A DNA stretch of 64,000 bases from Symsagittifera roscoffensis (Eukaryota; Xenacoelomorpha; Acoela; Convolutidae). The position numbers and the translations under genes are program-made. The stretch covers positions 42,345,430-42,409,429 of the forward strand of contig NC_087065.1 in assembly GCF_963678635.1 (NCBI RefSeq). Reading direction: 5' to 3'. Positions 47,801 through 57,059 of the stretch are shown piece after piece. Each line of letters begins with the position of its first letter. Position 1 is the stretch's first letter. Under the pieces are notes generated by a model. That model saw only the letters and a program-made list of their open reading frames with translations, was not told the DNA's origin and made no database searches.

Positions 47801-50465
47801 TTTAGGCTTCTGAAAAATTGAATAATATTTTTCGGTATGTATGGGTTTCATTTACTGATTTAAAAAGTAGAACAGAGTTTGTGGTTTTTGATTCTTTCAT
47901 CAATATTGTTTACCAATGGTTCGATCGCGTCTCTTCAGAAGACTTCGATGCATAGCAGGTAGAGTTAAAAAGTGAGTTGGAGGTAGGCTGATTTGGTTGC
48001 GCGTATAAATTTAAAAACAATTTTGCAACATTTTTTTGCAACAATTTTGTAATCTGATTTTGATAACTTTTTTCATGACTTACAGTTTGTGCATCGCAAG
48101 TGGCGCGAAGCCCTGCTTCGCCTCTGTGTTCTATTTGTAATTTTGCTATTCATGCTTAGTTATCTTGACGCCAGGATTTTGATCTGTAATTATCGCCTCC
48201 TTTAGATTCTACAAATACTACGGCAGTCTAGGCCTGACAGCCATGCCCTACAGCATGAACACTGAGTTCGGAGCAGTGCTACAGACGCAAATGGTAAGTT
48301 CCTAACTGTTGTGTTTCGACAATCCATATAAGCTGATAAACAAGACCGTAGCTGTTGTCTGCAAAAGTTGACTCTTTTCAAAAGATTAGTGCAGTAACAG
48401 ATATACTAAATACTTCTAGTTTCTGGGAATCTTAGGCACTTGAAACAATTACTTACTGGTCTATTGATTAATATTTTACGTCGCAATGTATTTTTAGAAT
48501 ATCTAATGATAGCGAGGTAAGCTTTGCATGTTGATTGTTTTCTTGCCTTTGCTGGTGCTTGCCCCTAGGCATAAAAATTAACCTTTGCTAAAATTTTGTT
48601 CAATTTCCCGGTATTTCAGCACGTTAAATGTTCAGATAAAAGTGTTAGCCCTGCAATTCTAAAAAAATCTGAATTTGCTAGAACTTAACGAACTCTGTGT
48701 TTAGAAGCGGTTTTCGTCAAGCGCAGATCCAAACACGAAAGTAGATGAGAAGATGCGTCAGATTCAACAGCAAACGGAAGAGGTCAAGAATGTCATGATT
48801 CAGAACATAGGTTAAAAATTACACTAATTAGTATTCGATTAAAAAACTTTTCAATTAATAAACAACATGAATGAGTAGAGATTCAAAAAGTAAGATCTAA
48901 ATTAATCTCGCTGTGATGTTTCTAGAGACCCTCACTGATCGGGGTGAGAGCCTAGAGCTTCTGGTGGAGAAATCAATGGAACTCAGCTATGATGTAAGTC
49001 CATCCAGAGCTTTTTCGTGGTCTTAATTAGAACTAGTATAAAACTTAATGAATGAAGTGAGTTTCCACATATTACGACGTGTGATTTAAATGATTTTTCT
49101 AGTGGTCTTAAATAACTATGAATTGATTTGAATTACTGGGGTGCGAAAACGTGACTGCTTGAATCAAATTTATTTGCAGTTGACCCGATATTTTTTCTTC
49201 GTTTGATGTGTTGCTAAGTTGCAATTTCTCAGAACAAATCATAAGGCTCATTTTTTTGCGGAAATCAGGTGCCACAAATAATCATCAGAATGTGTTAAGT
49301 TATATATATCGTATGAAAGGCCTCGTAATTCGAAAATTACGAGTAAAGCGAGCGAGTAGGTGCCTTAATATGAAAAGTTTTATTCAAGTTGTGAAATACT
49401 CTAAAAAAACGATTTTTTGAAGCTTAGTTTAGCGCTATCTCGGCAATAAAAAGAAAGTTGAATTTTAAAAAAATCAAACAATTTTCGCTTTTTTTTTGTT
49501 TTTTTTTATGAAAACAACTACATTCGATTATTAAATAATTTATTGAAGTTCTACGCTTTCGTTTCTCCTCTCATCACACCAAGCACAAAAATTGGTGCAA
49601 ATTTAGAAAAAAGTTTTTGGTGTTTTATGAATATGCGCAAATTTTCTGTATTTCTTACACAGCAACCAGCTACTGTTATTTTGTCATTGTTTTTGTTGCC
49701 AATTTTTTGTTTAGTCTGTCAATTTCCACACGAGGTCTCGTGACCTGAGACGCGTGATGTTCTGGAGGAATTTCAAAATCACCTGCATCGCTATAGTAGT
49801 CGGGCTGGTATGTTAGAAAGATGAAATATGTAAATTATATAGTTGATCAATTGATAGCCGTTTATAAGCGTATAGTACAGCAGGTTGGCATGTATGAACT
49901 CCATTTTGATACATGGCTGCCTATGGAAAGGTATCATGTATAAGGTTACCATCCATCTAAATATGCAAAAGCAGAATTAGAGCAGGAAAGTTGGCTTACA
50001 CTCCCCTCCCTTCCCTCGCGAATTGGGCCCCCTGACGAAAATTCTTGATGACAACTACGCTGAATTTTTTTTGCTCTTGGAACAAGCGTTTGAGTGGCAT
50101 ACGAAATGTGGTATCGTTATCATATGGGAGCTTATGTACTGGATTTGTCTTCGTAGTGCTGCTTAACATAGCGTTGATATGGATTTTAAAAAAGTCATAC
50201 AAACAATATATTTCGTAGACTTTGTGCGGTATAGAAAATAATATCTAATGAGCCGACTTTAATTGGTTTTAAGACAAAATTAGGCTCAAGATAGGAAACT
50301 ATGTTCACTTATCAGCGTTAGGATCTCACCATGATTATGATTTAGTACCATTTGGTAATAATAATAATATGACTAATAAGGCGTTAATCTCTGTTCTAGC
50401 TGGCCATCTATTTGATATTGACAATAGCATGTGGGGGATTTAAATGGGACAAATGCGTCTCCTAA
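43853..50465 (+). CDS. VAMP7: VAMP7-like longin R-SNARE, eight exons
   Basis: Exons: 43853-44076, 45957-46014, 46218-46267, 48206-48293, 48705-48810, 48926-48993, 49715-49807 and 50400-50465 (250 residues, against 220 in human). All introns are GT-AG and all phases fit. VAMP7 drives fusion of late endosomes, lysosomes and secretory vesicles. Residues 1 to about 130 form the longin domain (ILYSLVARNTAVLAKY; FHYISDNGLTFFCITDG; AMPYSMNTEFGAVL). The SNARE motif follows, with the zero-layer arginine at residue 181 in DRGESLELL. The single C-terminal membrane segment spans exons 7 and 8 (about 220-240). The end CGGFKWDKCVS matches the family. The N-terminus has about 25 extra Ser/Arg-rich residues. 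A TTTTTCAG lies about 25 bases before the ATG. Confidence 0.95.
44240..45097 (+). mobile_element. Helentron-like non-autonomous element, copy 3 (VAMP7 intron 1)
   Basis: 5' hairpin CCTTGC-TACCTAA-GCAAGG at 44240-44258, then GGGT..TTATTGAAATCGGGTACTA. At the 3' end TATCGCAAG (45061-45069) is followed by the hairpin GCGAAGC-TCA-GCTTCGC (45074-45090). This is the cleanest copy, at about 860 bp. An internal compound microsatellite is listed separately. No coding frame. Confidence 0.7.
44731..44814. repeat. Compound microsatellite (GT)n(GA)n(GAGT)n
   Basis: A run of GT, then a long pure GA run, then GAGT units, inside the Helentron-like copy in VAMP7 intron 1. The smooth change of unit suggests slippage with point mutation. 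Confidence 0.9.
45421..45858. mobile_element. hAT-like MITE with a poly-C tract (VAMP7 intron 1)
   Basis: The left end CAGGGGCAGATTTAAAG and the right end CCTAGATCCGCTCC form imperfect inverted termini of the CAGGGGCGGATCTAGG type found on hAT-related MITEs in many animals. The interior has GGCGCCTTTGGCGCC, an exact palindrome, and a C run at about 45809-45832. A left-end-like CAGGGCCAGATTTAAG also occurs at 51536 in the H2AX intron. I could not confirm an 8 bp target duplication. Confidence 0.55.
46426..48128 (+). mobile_element. Helentron-like non-autonomous element, copy 4 (VAMP7 intron 3)
   Basis: 5' end CCCTT-GCGAT-AAGGG (46426-46440), then TATTGCAACCGCGTACTAG. At the 3' end ATCGCAAG (48093-48100) is followed by the hairpin GCGAAGC-CCT-GCTTCGC (48105-48121). 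It fills most of intron 3. No Rep/helicase frame. Confidence 0.65.
49210..49690 (+). repeat. Dispersed repeat R2, copy 4 (VAMP7 intron 6)
   Basis: GAAATCAGGTGCCACAAATAATCATCAG, then TATATATCGTATGAAA, GAGTAAAGCGAGCGAG and the terminal TTACACAGCAACCAGCTA. It contains a perfect CTCGTAATT-CGAA-AATTACGAG hairpin (about 49323-49344). It sits just before the exon 7 acceptor. Confidence 0.65.
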
Positions 50466-50874
50466 AGAGTCTCTCAAATTGTTAGCTCTCCTCACTGTCA
50501 CTCCTCAGAGAGGCATCTTCTATATCACTAGCTCAGTTCAGTTCATTCTAAACACTCGTGCTGCTCAGTCGCTAACTCTCAGAATTTATATTTTTACCCT
50601 GATTCAACTAGTATTGTAATTTAATTGTCTAATTTGTCCAGAAACATATCTATTTTCATTTTTCTGTAAATTTAGTTTTCTACATTTTAGTTTAATACAA
50701 TTTTGATGCGCTGACTTTTTCTTGGATAAATATATAGACGGACAGATTTCAAGATTCAATGCGAATTTTACCTACCAAATTAGGTCGTCTAAACCAAAGA
50801 CGTTTTTTTTCAGATTTGTTGCTTTTTAACGCCAATCCTTTTTAAATTTCAAAATACCAACAAGCGTATCAAGT

Positions 50875-51680
50875 ATGCCCGGAAAAGGAAAGAGCGCAGT
50901 TGTGGGAGGAGCGAAGGGGGGTAAGCTGGGTGGAAAGAAGAAGACCAGGTCCTCGCGAGCCGGACTCCAGTTCCCAGTGGGAAGAATCACCCGACTTCTG
51001 AAGAAAGGAAACTACAGTCAGCGAGTGGGAGCCGGTGCCCCTGTGTATCTGGCGGCAGTGTTGGAATACCTGACTGCAGAGATTCTGGAACTGGCTGGAA
51101 ATGCGGCTAAGGATAATAAGAAGAGCCGAATAATCCCGAGACATCTGCAGCTGGCAATCCGGAATGACGAGGAACTTAACAAATTGCTTCATGTAATTGA
51201 ACGCTTAACAGTTGGATCGTTTTTGAATGAAATGTTAAAAAATTTATTGAAGGTGTCTCCTTCTGATAACTTTTTAGTAATTTTTCTGAGGTTTCTATTA
51301 AATAATTACATAGCAAAGCTGGACCAATAAAGAAAGCAAAAAAATTGCATGTAGTTCTTAAGCAGGGGCACAACAGCGGTTCGCCGTGATGAGCTGTACA
51401 GCTCGTATGTTGGTCCTATCCCTCGTGGATAAATGATCTTAAAAAAAAAAGCAAGCCATCATCTTTGACAGGTTTATTTGGAAAAATTATTTGAATACAA
51501 AATTGGCGGTGATTGATGCCATATGACATGCAGGGCCAGATTTAAGTCAACGCGGCTCATGTTTAGGGAGTGACCATTGCTCAAGGTGGAGTCCTTCCCA
51601 ACATCCAGGCGGTACTACTACCGAAGAAGTCCCAAAGCAAGAGTGCCAAAGCTGCTGCGGTTGGAAGCCAGGAGTACTAA
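50875..51680 (+). CDS. H2AX: Histone H2A.X, two exons
   Basis: Exon 1 is 50875-51192 and exon 2 is 51567-51680, with a 374-base intron (GTAATT to GTTTAG) and no split codon. The protein has 143 residues, the same length as human H2AX. It forms the H2A half of H2A-H2B dimers: [35 protein letters not shown] (acidic-patch region) and [11 protein letters not shown] in exon 1, then [20 protein letters not shown] in exon 2. The end is SQEY, the site phosphorylated by ATM/ATR-type kinases at DNA breaks. The residue at the exon join is His where Gly is usual. No histone stem-loop was seen after the stop, as expected for a polyadenylated variant. A frame read through the intron gives a misleading 151-residue H2A with a foreign tail. 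Confidence 0.95.
51326..51331 (+). terminator. Intronic poly(A) signal in H2AX
   Basis: AATAAA overlaps the stop codon (51328-51330) of the frame that continues from exon 1 into the intron. If used, it would give a shorter transcript without exon 2. Confidence 0.35.
51391..51404. repeat. 14 bp perfect palindrome in the H2AX intron
   Basis: GAGCTGTACAGCTC lies in a GC-richer patch (51370-51435) that ends with a short A run, which could be the tail of a small retroposed sequence. Confidence 0.6.
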
Positions 51681-52489
51681 CTTGATGCTACAAAAAAAAC
51701 ATGGAGCATTGCTACAAATAGTGATGAGTTCAGTGAAAGAAGAGAAACTTTGTGTAGCTTGCTTCGTATTTTTGTAATGAGCCCACAGACTCAGAGACTT
51801 AATCTTGTTTTACTTTTGATTGATTTGTTTTTAAGTGCTTTTTGAATTAGCCATTGAGGAGATGTTTTCATATAGTGTGTGTGAGATGCTGTAAGGCTTA
51901 ATATGGAACGGTAGAGTTGATTTTGACCAATTGGAAGTTTTTCAAAGCTCTGCTTTCCCGTGTGAAAAGAGTTTAAAACATCGAAGCTAAACAGGCTAAT
52001 TAAATCAATAAAATTCGTCATGAAAAGTTCGATATGTAAGGTCTTAACTGCTGTTGTTTCATGCTAATTTTTCGTTTCACTGTCATCGCTTCAAATAGTT
52101 GAAATAGTGCTACCGTGACTGCCGCAAGACAGTGGCAGACAAACTTTTTTTGTTGGATCAACTGTGTTTGCTAGATAAACCTAAAAATGAGCTCTTGTAG
52201 TCAACATTTAGGTGAATGAAAATCAAATAAAATCATCAAATATTTTGAAAGCATTTCAGCACAATTATGGAAGCATAGCGTGTCAGGGCTAAAACTGTTC
52301 GGTATTTCAAATTTGTTTTGTAGACATTCAGATCATATTATTGAACTAGCTGCTAAAATAGAAACAAGGATAGCCGGCTGCTTTGCAAGTCAAACAGAAT
52401 TTTCCAACCGTATTCTTAAAAAGAATCGATGAAAGCGTTTTTTATATTTATTGTTCCGACTTTCGATACGAAAGTAACGGAATATTTGT
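51681..52489. other. No recognisable gene
   Basis: 3' flank of H2AX and AT-rich DNA. A minus-strand frame at 51791-52021 has no convincing resemblance. An AATAAA at about 52008 could serve H2AX only with a long untranslated region. Confidence 0.4.
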
Positions 52490-52860
52490 GCTCGGGGTGG
52501 GTTTTTTTTTCTTCAGACAAATTTCGACTTTTTAACTAGCCATTTTTGACGGAATTTTTTATTTTGTTCGAACGCTATAGTTGTCCTGAGCTTAAATTTG
52601 AAAAGATATTTTACCTGTGATCATTTTTCGTAAAGTTATGGAGTTTTAAAGATTGACATTGTGGCCAATTTGGGACAATTAACGCGCGATGTATTTCGCG
52701 CTATTAATGCGTAAGCGGAGATTTAATCCGTCTTAGAAATCGTTCCAAACTGGTTGAAAGAAACTTATTTGTCATAATTGATTTGTTACAAGGAGCGAAA
52801 TCTATCCTGTTGTAATTTATATGGCGTGTGGGGGGATGATTTTCATAAAAAGTTTCAAAT
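52490..52860 (+). repeat. Dispersed repeat R5, copy 1
   Basis: Matches 54590-54950: CTTCAGACAAATTTCG, TTGTCCTGAGCTTAAATTTGAAAAGAT, GTGATCATTTTTC, GGGACAATTAACGCGCGA, a GCGCGA-TGTATT-TCGCGC hairpin, TTTAATCCGTCTTAGAAATCGTTCC. The hairpin is the best conserved part. No coding. Confidence 0.75.
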
Positions 52861-54589
52861 TTTAGAATTTTCTTTTTCATTTTTTTATTACATTTAACTT
52901 TTTGATGTTATTACTGCTCCATAAACCTTAAGAGGCAGTCAGAACCTTCAAAGCTTCGCCCTGATACGAGCAGTCTTGTTTGTTTTTAATACTAGTGTTG
53001 TTTTTTTGTGCCGACTACTTTTTTTGTTGGATCAACTGTGTTTGGTAGGCTGTTTTCAGCTATTAAGTTATTTTCAGCTATTAAGCTGTTTTCAGCTAAT
53101 GGATACGTGAATTTTAACTAAAAATTGTCAGATAAAACTGGATTGAGAAAAAACGTTGTGCACAAAGAATCATTTTTTGATGAAGCTGTTATTTTTTTCT
53201 TCCGCAGTTTTCACGTGCTCCTGCAGTTTTCTTCTCGCGTGCTCCCCTGCAGGTTCGGCTATGGCGCCTTATGTTGGTAGCTGCCGAGGGTTTCTCGCGG
53301 TTCGTGCAATGGATATGTTTGCTTTGAGAGGTTTTTGCGGAATATGAAAAGTCAGAGAAGCTCTTTCTATGGCGTGCAGTATTCACATAACTTGGTTGTT
53401 TCAATTATTTCTCCTATGCCAGCGTTCGTGTGATTTTTCATTGTTGGTTCTGTTGTAAATGTGTGCGGCAGTTTATGCAGCTGAAGTTGTTTGTGTTTCT
53501 CTGAGATTGATGTACCCTTTTAATGTGGATCCCCGATGTGCACCTGTTTGCGTTCTGCTTAACATTCTGTTTGCATTCTGTTTAACAATATCTGCATTCT
53601 GTTTGCATTCTGTTTAACAATATCTACATGTAAGAGATTTTTCCAATAATGCTATATTGTTCTGTTTGCCGGGGCTCCTGGTAGATTGAAACTTTTATAA
53701 TCATGAAAACTGGAGGACTCGTCATCTTTCTGGCTACACCCTGAAGCTGAAGTTTTTTTTCCATTAATTTTTAAATGGCAGAACCGAAGTTAAACTACTA
53801 AAACCAAGTAAAACAATACATGTCAGAAAAGTTCCATCAGCTTCAGTCTGAATTTTTGTTTTATAGACAATTTTAGGTAAATTCGAATGTTTTTTCAGTT
53901 TTAATTAATTAAAAAAAAATAGAGGGCTGTAATCGGCACATTTTGAGCTACTTGCACACCAGCTAGCTGAGTTTTTTTGTTTTACTTAATAGTTTTTAAT
54001 TAATCAGGTAGGGATTACTTTTTTACACAAGCAAAGCTGATTACACAAGTGTGATAGTTGAACTCTCTTTTTTTGCCAACCTCAGTCGCAAATATTAATG
54101 TTCGTTTTGAAAATGTTTTTTTATTGCAGTATGTGCATAATATAAATAACCAGCTATTAAGTACAGCCAATGCTGACGATATTAACCAAGGCTATTATAT
54201 TACAAATAGAACTTAAGCTTTAACGTATCAGGGATCTGCAGCGTAGATTTAGGGAAGGAGACCCGCAACAAAGTAAGATGGTTCGAACTTAGACAGGTTC
54301 GGATGCTGTTATGAACTTTTTCGAGTACTAGTTAAAATGCGTCCATTCCTTTAAATTGAGACATGGTAGTGGTAATTTTTTTTTAAAAACTGACTGGTAA
54401 TACTAATGCGTCTTAATTGGCTCGCGTCATTTAGCAATTATGGAGACTAATAATACACGTGCATGATTCAAAACATCAAGTGAACTCAAATATTTACCCA
54501 TTCAGTTTTTCCCAGTAGCGTTATGGGTCTTATTTTTGCGTGTATATGCGGACTGCAACTTCGCTTCTGTGCTTATGCTTGGAAAAATT
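52861..54589. other. No recognisable gene; short tandem repeat and R2 fragment
   Basis: Contains a GC-richer patch (about 53200-53320) with overlapping open frames but no family resemblance. About 53565-53635 has a tandem repeat of TTTGCATTCTGTTTAACAAT-type units. Near 53950 is a fragment of the R2 right end (CTTGCACACCAGCTAGCTGAG). Confidence 0.45.
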
Positions 54590-54950
54590 TGGGAAGGGAT
54601 TTTTTTTTCTTCAGACAAATTTCGGCTTTTCAACTAGCCACTTTTGACAGAAATTTTTTGAATAATTCAAAAGGTATTGTTGTCCTGAGCTTAAATTTGA
54701 AAAGATGTTTCGTCTGTGATCATTTTTCATGAAGTTATAATTGTTAAAGATTGTCATTCTGGCCAACTGGGACAATTAACGCGCGATATATTTCGCGCTA
54801 TTAATGCGTAAACGTAGGTTTAATCCGTCTTAGAAATCGTTCCAAATTGGTTGAAGGAAGCTTTTTGCCATAATTGATATGTCACAAGGATCGAAATTTA
54901 TCCTTATGTACTTAATATGGCATGTGGGCTGATGGTTTTCACAAAGGGTT
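54590..54950 (+). repeat. Dispersed repeat R5, copy 2
   Basis: See copy 1. The hairpin reads GCGCGA-TATATT-TCGCGC here, so both stems are kept while the loop has changed. Just upstream (54553) is CTTCGCTTCTGTGC, a possible relic of a Helentron-like end. Confidence 0.75.
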
Positions 54951-55288
54951 TGGGGTAAAGGCGACAGGTTGTCAAACATTGGCCGATTGCGCACACTGCA
55001 GAAACAAAACACGATGCTAGTGGCACCCACTGAGTTCGAAAAGATTCATTCCCAGAAGGCCGATAACCCAAAGGCCAATATCTTCAGCCGATACCATTTT
55101 CTCAACACCCGAAGTTTTGTGGTTTTTGGTCTACAATCCGATGAGTTTTTCGTCCCTGCAAAAAATTTGTAAGACCGAACCTTTTTTTGGTCCGTTTCTC
55201 AATTAAGTGCAAACCGATTAAGACCGTACTAAATACCTAATCCTAGTTCATACCCAGTACCCCAGGAGAGTCTCGAACCCAAAAAATT
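54951..55288. other. Left flank of the long direct repeat
   Basis: A 67-residue open frame (54969-55172, no ATG) is not recognised. The sequence differs from the DNA preceding the second direct repeat at 62842, so the repeat boundary is real. Confidence 0.4.
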
Positions 55289-56440
55289 TAGTGATAAAAA
55301 AAATTCCAGAAAGTTTTTCGCAAAATTGTTTTCAAAAAAAAAATTATCGAAAAAAAAATTTATATCAACTTTTCCTACAAATTTCACTGACAATTTTTTT
55401 TTTCTTTTTGCCCGAATTTGGAGCAAAGCCCGAAAACACCGTTTTCTTCTCGCTCGTTCAATCGTTTAAACCGTCAATCGTGCCGGGCAAGTTTTTCGAG
55501 TGAATCCCTACCTCGGCTTCCTCCAGTGGTAGATAATCTTTAAAAATTTGCTCGGCTCGCCGCGACCGTTACTACTACCGTTTCGCCGTAAGGTCGATAA
55601 GTTTAACCGATAAACCGTACGCGTTAACTTAAATAGTACCGAACTGAAGCCTTAGTAGAACCTTACAAACCCTCACCTAAAGGTTCATAAAGTTATTATC
55701 GTCATAATTTTTTTTGGTTTATGTGTCTATTTCACAACAACAGACTCCTCAAATTGTTTGCCAATAAAACAACCGTATCGCTTATCACTCTCAATGGTGT
55801 TCATCATTGCTGCGAGTTCTCTCCATCACTCCGTAAATACATTACCATTAACTCTACAAAAACGCCTCGACCACACTTTTAAAGCAGTTCCAGGTTTAAG
55901 CTTTAATTTGCATGCAAATAACCGACAAAAGACTGTTCAATATCTTTTAAGCAATTCCTCAAAATGTATGATAGAGAAAACATTTTAATTTGACACGATT
56001 TTATAAATAATTCCTTGAGCAAGCATAGATCAAACAACGATAACCCACTTGCACCAGAAAGTCTATTTGAAATTTTAAAAGAATATAAAAACAAAATATC
56101 AGCCATTATTTACGTACACCGTCAAAATACCCCCAATATTTACGGACGTTTGCTTGAAACAGGAATGTTAACCATTGATGTGACCAAACATTTAATCTCA
56201 AAAAGAAAAGCTAACGACAAAGAATTAATTCGTAAGCTTAAATTAACTCATCCTCCGGCGTTTTTAGAAATAAAAAATTTGAGAATGATTCGACGTTATT
56301 TCCCCAATCTGTCTGAGTTTATCTATTAAGTTAAAAGTCCTCGACCAAGTTCAAAGAAAAGAAAAGCAGATAAGCATAAGATGTCTCAAATGACAACAAT
56401 CGAAGAATGTTTAACATTTGTTAGGCATTATGAATCTTGA
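55289..56440 (+). repeat. Long direct repeat, copy 1
   Basis: From TTTAGTGATAAAAAAAATTCC onward this is almost the same as 62843-64000. I count only a handful of substitutions, homopolymer length changes and one 6-base difference (AAAATC) near 56097. The match persists to the end of the window. It could be the LTR of the BEL/Pao element between the copies, or the start of a tandemly duplicated unit; see findings. Two open frames are preserved in both copies: 55758-55988 and 56015-56329, the latter open back to about 55994. I do not recognise either product. Confidence 0.85.
56015..56329 (+). CDS. Unrecognised open frame of about 105 residues in the direct repeat
   Basis: A basic, helix-rich frame with FEILKEYKNK, YVHRQNTPNIYGRLLETG and an end NLRMIRRYFPNLSEF. 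It has no ATG at its left end (TTG at 56015; the frame is open from about 55994), so it would need a spliced or shifted start. The second copy at 63570-63890 keeps the frame despite a 6-base insertion that adds two residues, and differs otherwise only in the last residue. Its function is unknown, and it may be chance. Confidence 0.3.
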   Translation: MSKHRSNNDNPLAPESLFEILKEYKNKISAIIYVHRQNTPNIYGRLLETGMLTIDVTKHLISKRKANDKELIRKLKLTHPPAFLEIKNLRMIRRYFPNLSEFIY

Positions 56441-57059
56441 TTTGTTTTTTTTTTTATTAGTTAACTTCATCTTTGAGTTCAATCTTGTAGTTTGTTGTCC
56501 TTCTGTTCCGTAGTCAACGAGAATCTTAGGGGTCTTGCGAGAATCCTCTCGTTTGGTATAGGGCGCGGCTACTTGAATTGATTTTAGTTTGATTCCGTCA
56601 ATCGACACTTAATTTTTTTTGCTCTTAAAAACAAAAAACAAACATTTCAAAACGGAGCTTGATCTCGGTCAGAAGCTAAACAAAATTTATCTTGCCAGGA
56701 AAGAGTTGAAAACGAATAGTTTCGAACACCATGCCAAAAATACGGAATAGATAAGTGCGAATGATAGACCAGCTAAAATTGAAACGTACATCGAAAAATC
56801 TAGATTTGCTTACAAAAAATTATAGATAAAAATGATGAGCTTAAATCTTTGTCTATGCGCAGCAACAACGCTGCTGAAATGATAATTCAACTTGAGTTTT
56901 ACCTAGGATCTATCACTGCAAAAATGATGATGTATTAGGTCTAGCTAAAAATTACTTTCAAATTAAAACTCAAGAGGACCAGATAGCAACAGCACGAACC
57001 CCGACGCCAAGCGAATCCGTCCGTTCCAAGAAACCCCTTTCATAGCGTTCTAAGATTGC

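Noticed and set aside
50875-51330. Single-exon 151-residue H2A with an unusual tail
   Set aside because: The family match stops at a good GT donor, and the missing conserved C-terminus lies in frame at 51567-51680. The foreign tail is intron read-through, kept only as a possible isoform.
51791-52021. Minus-strand 76-residue frame downstream of H2AX
   Set aside because: A faint likeness to LINE C-termini is not strong enough to call, and no neighbouring LINE blocks are seen.
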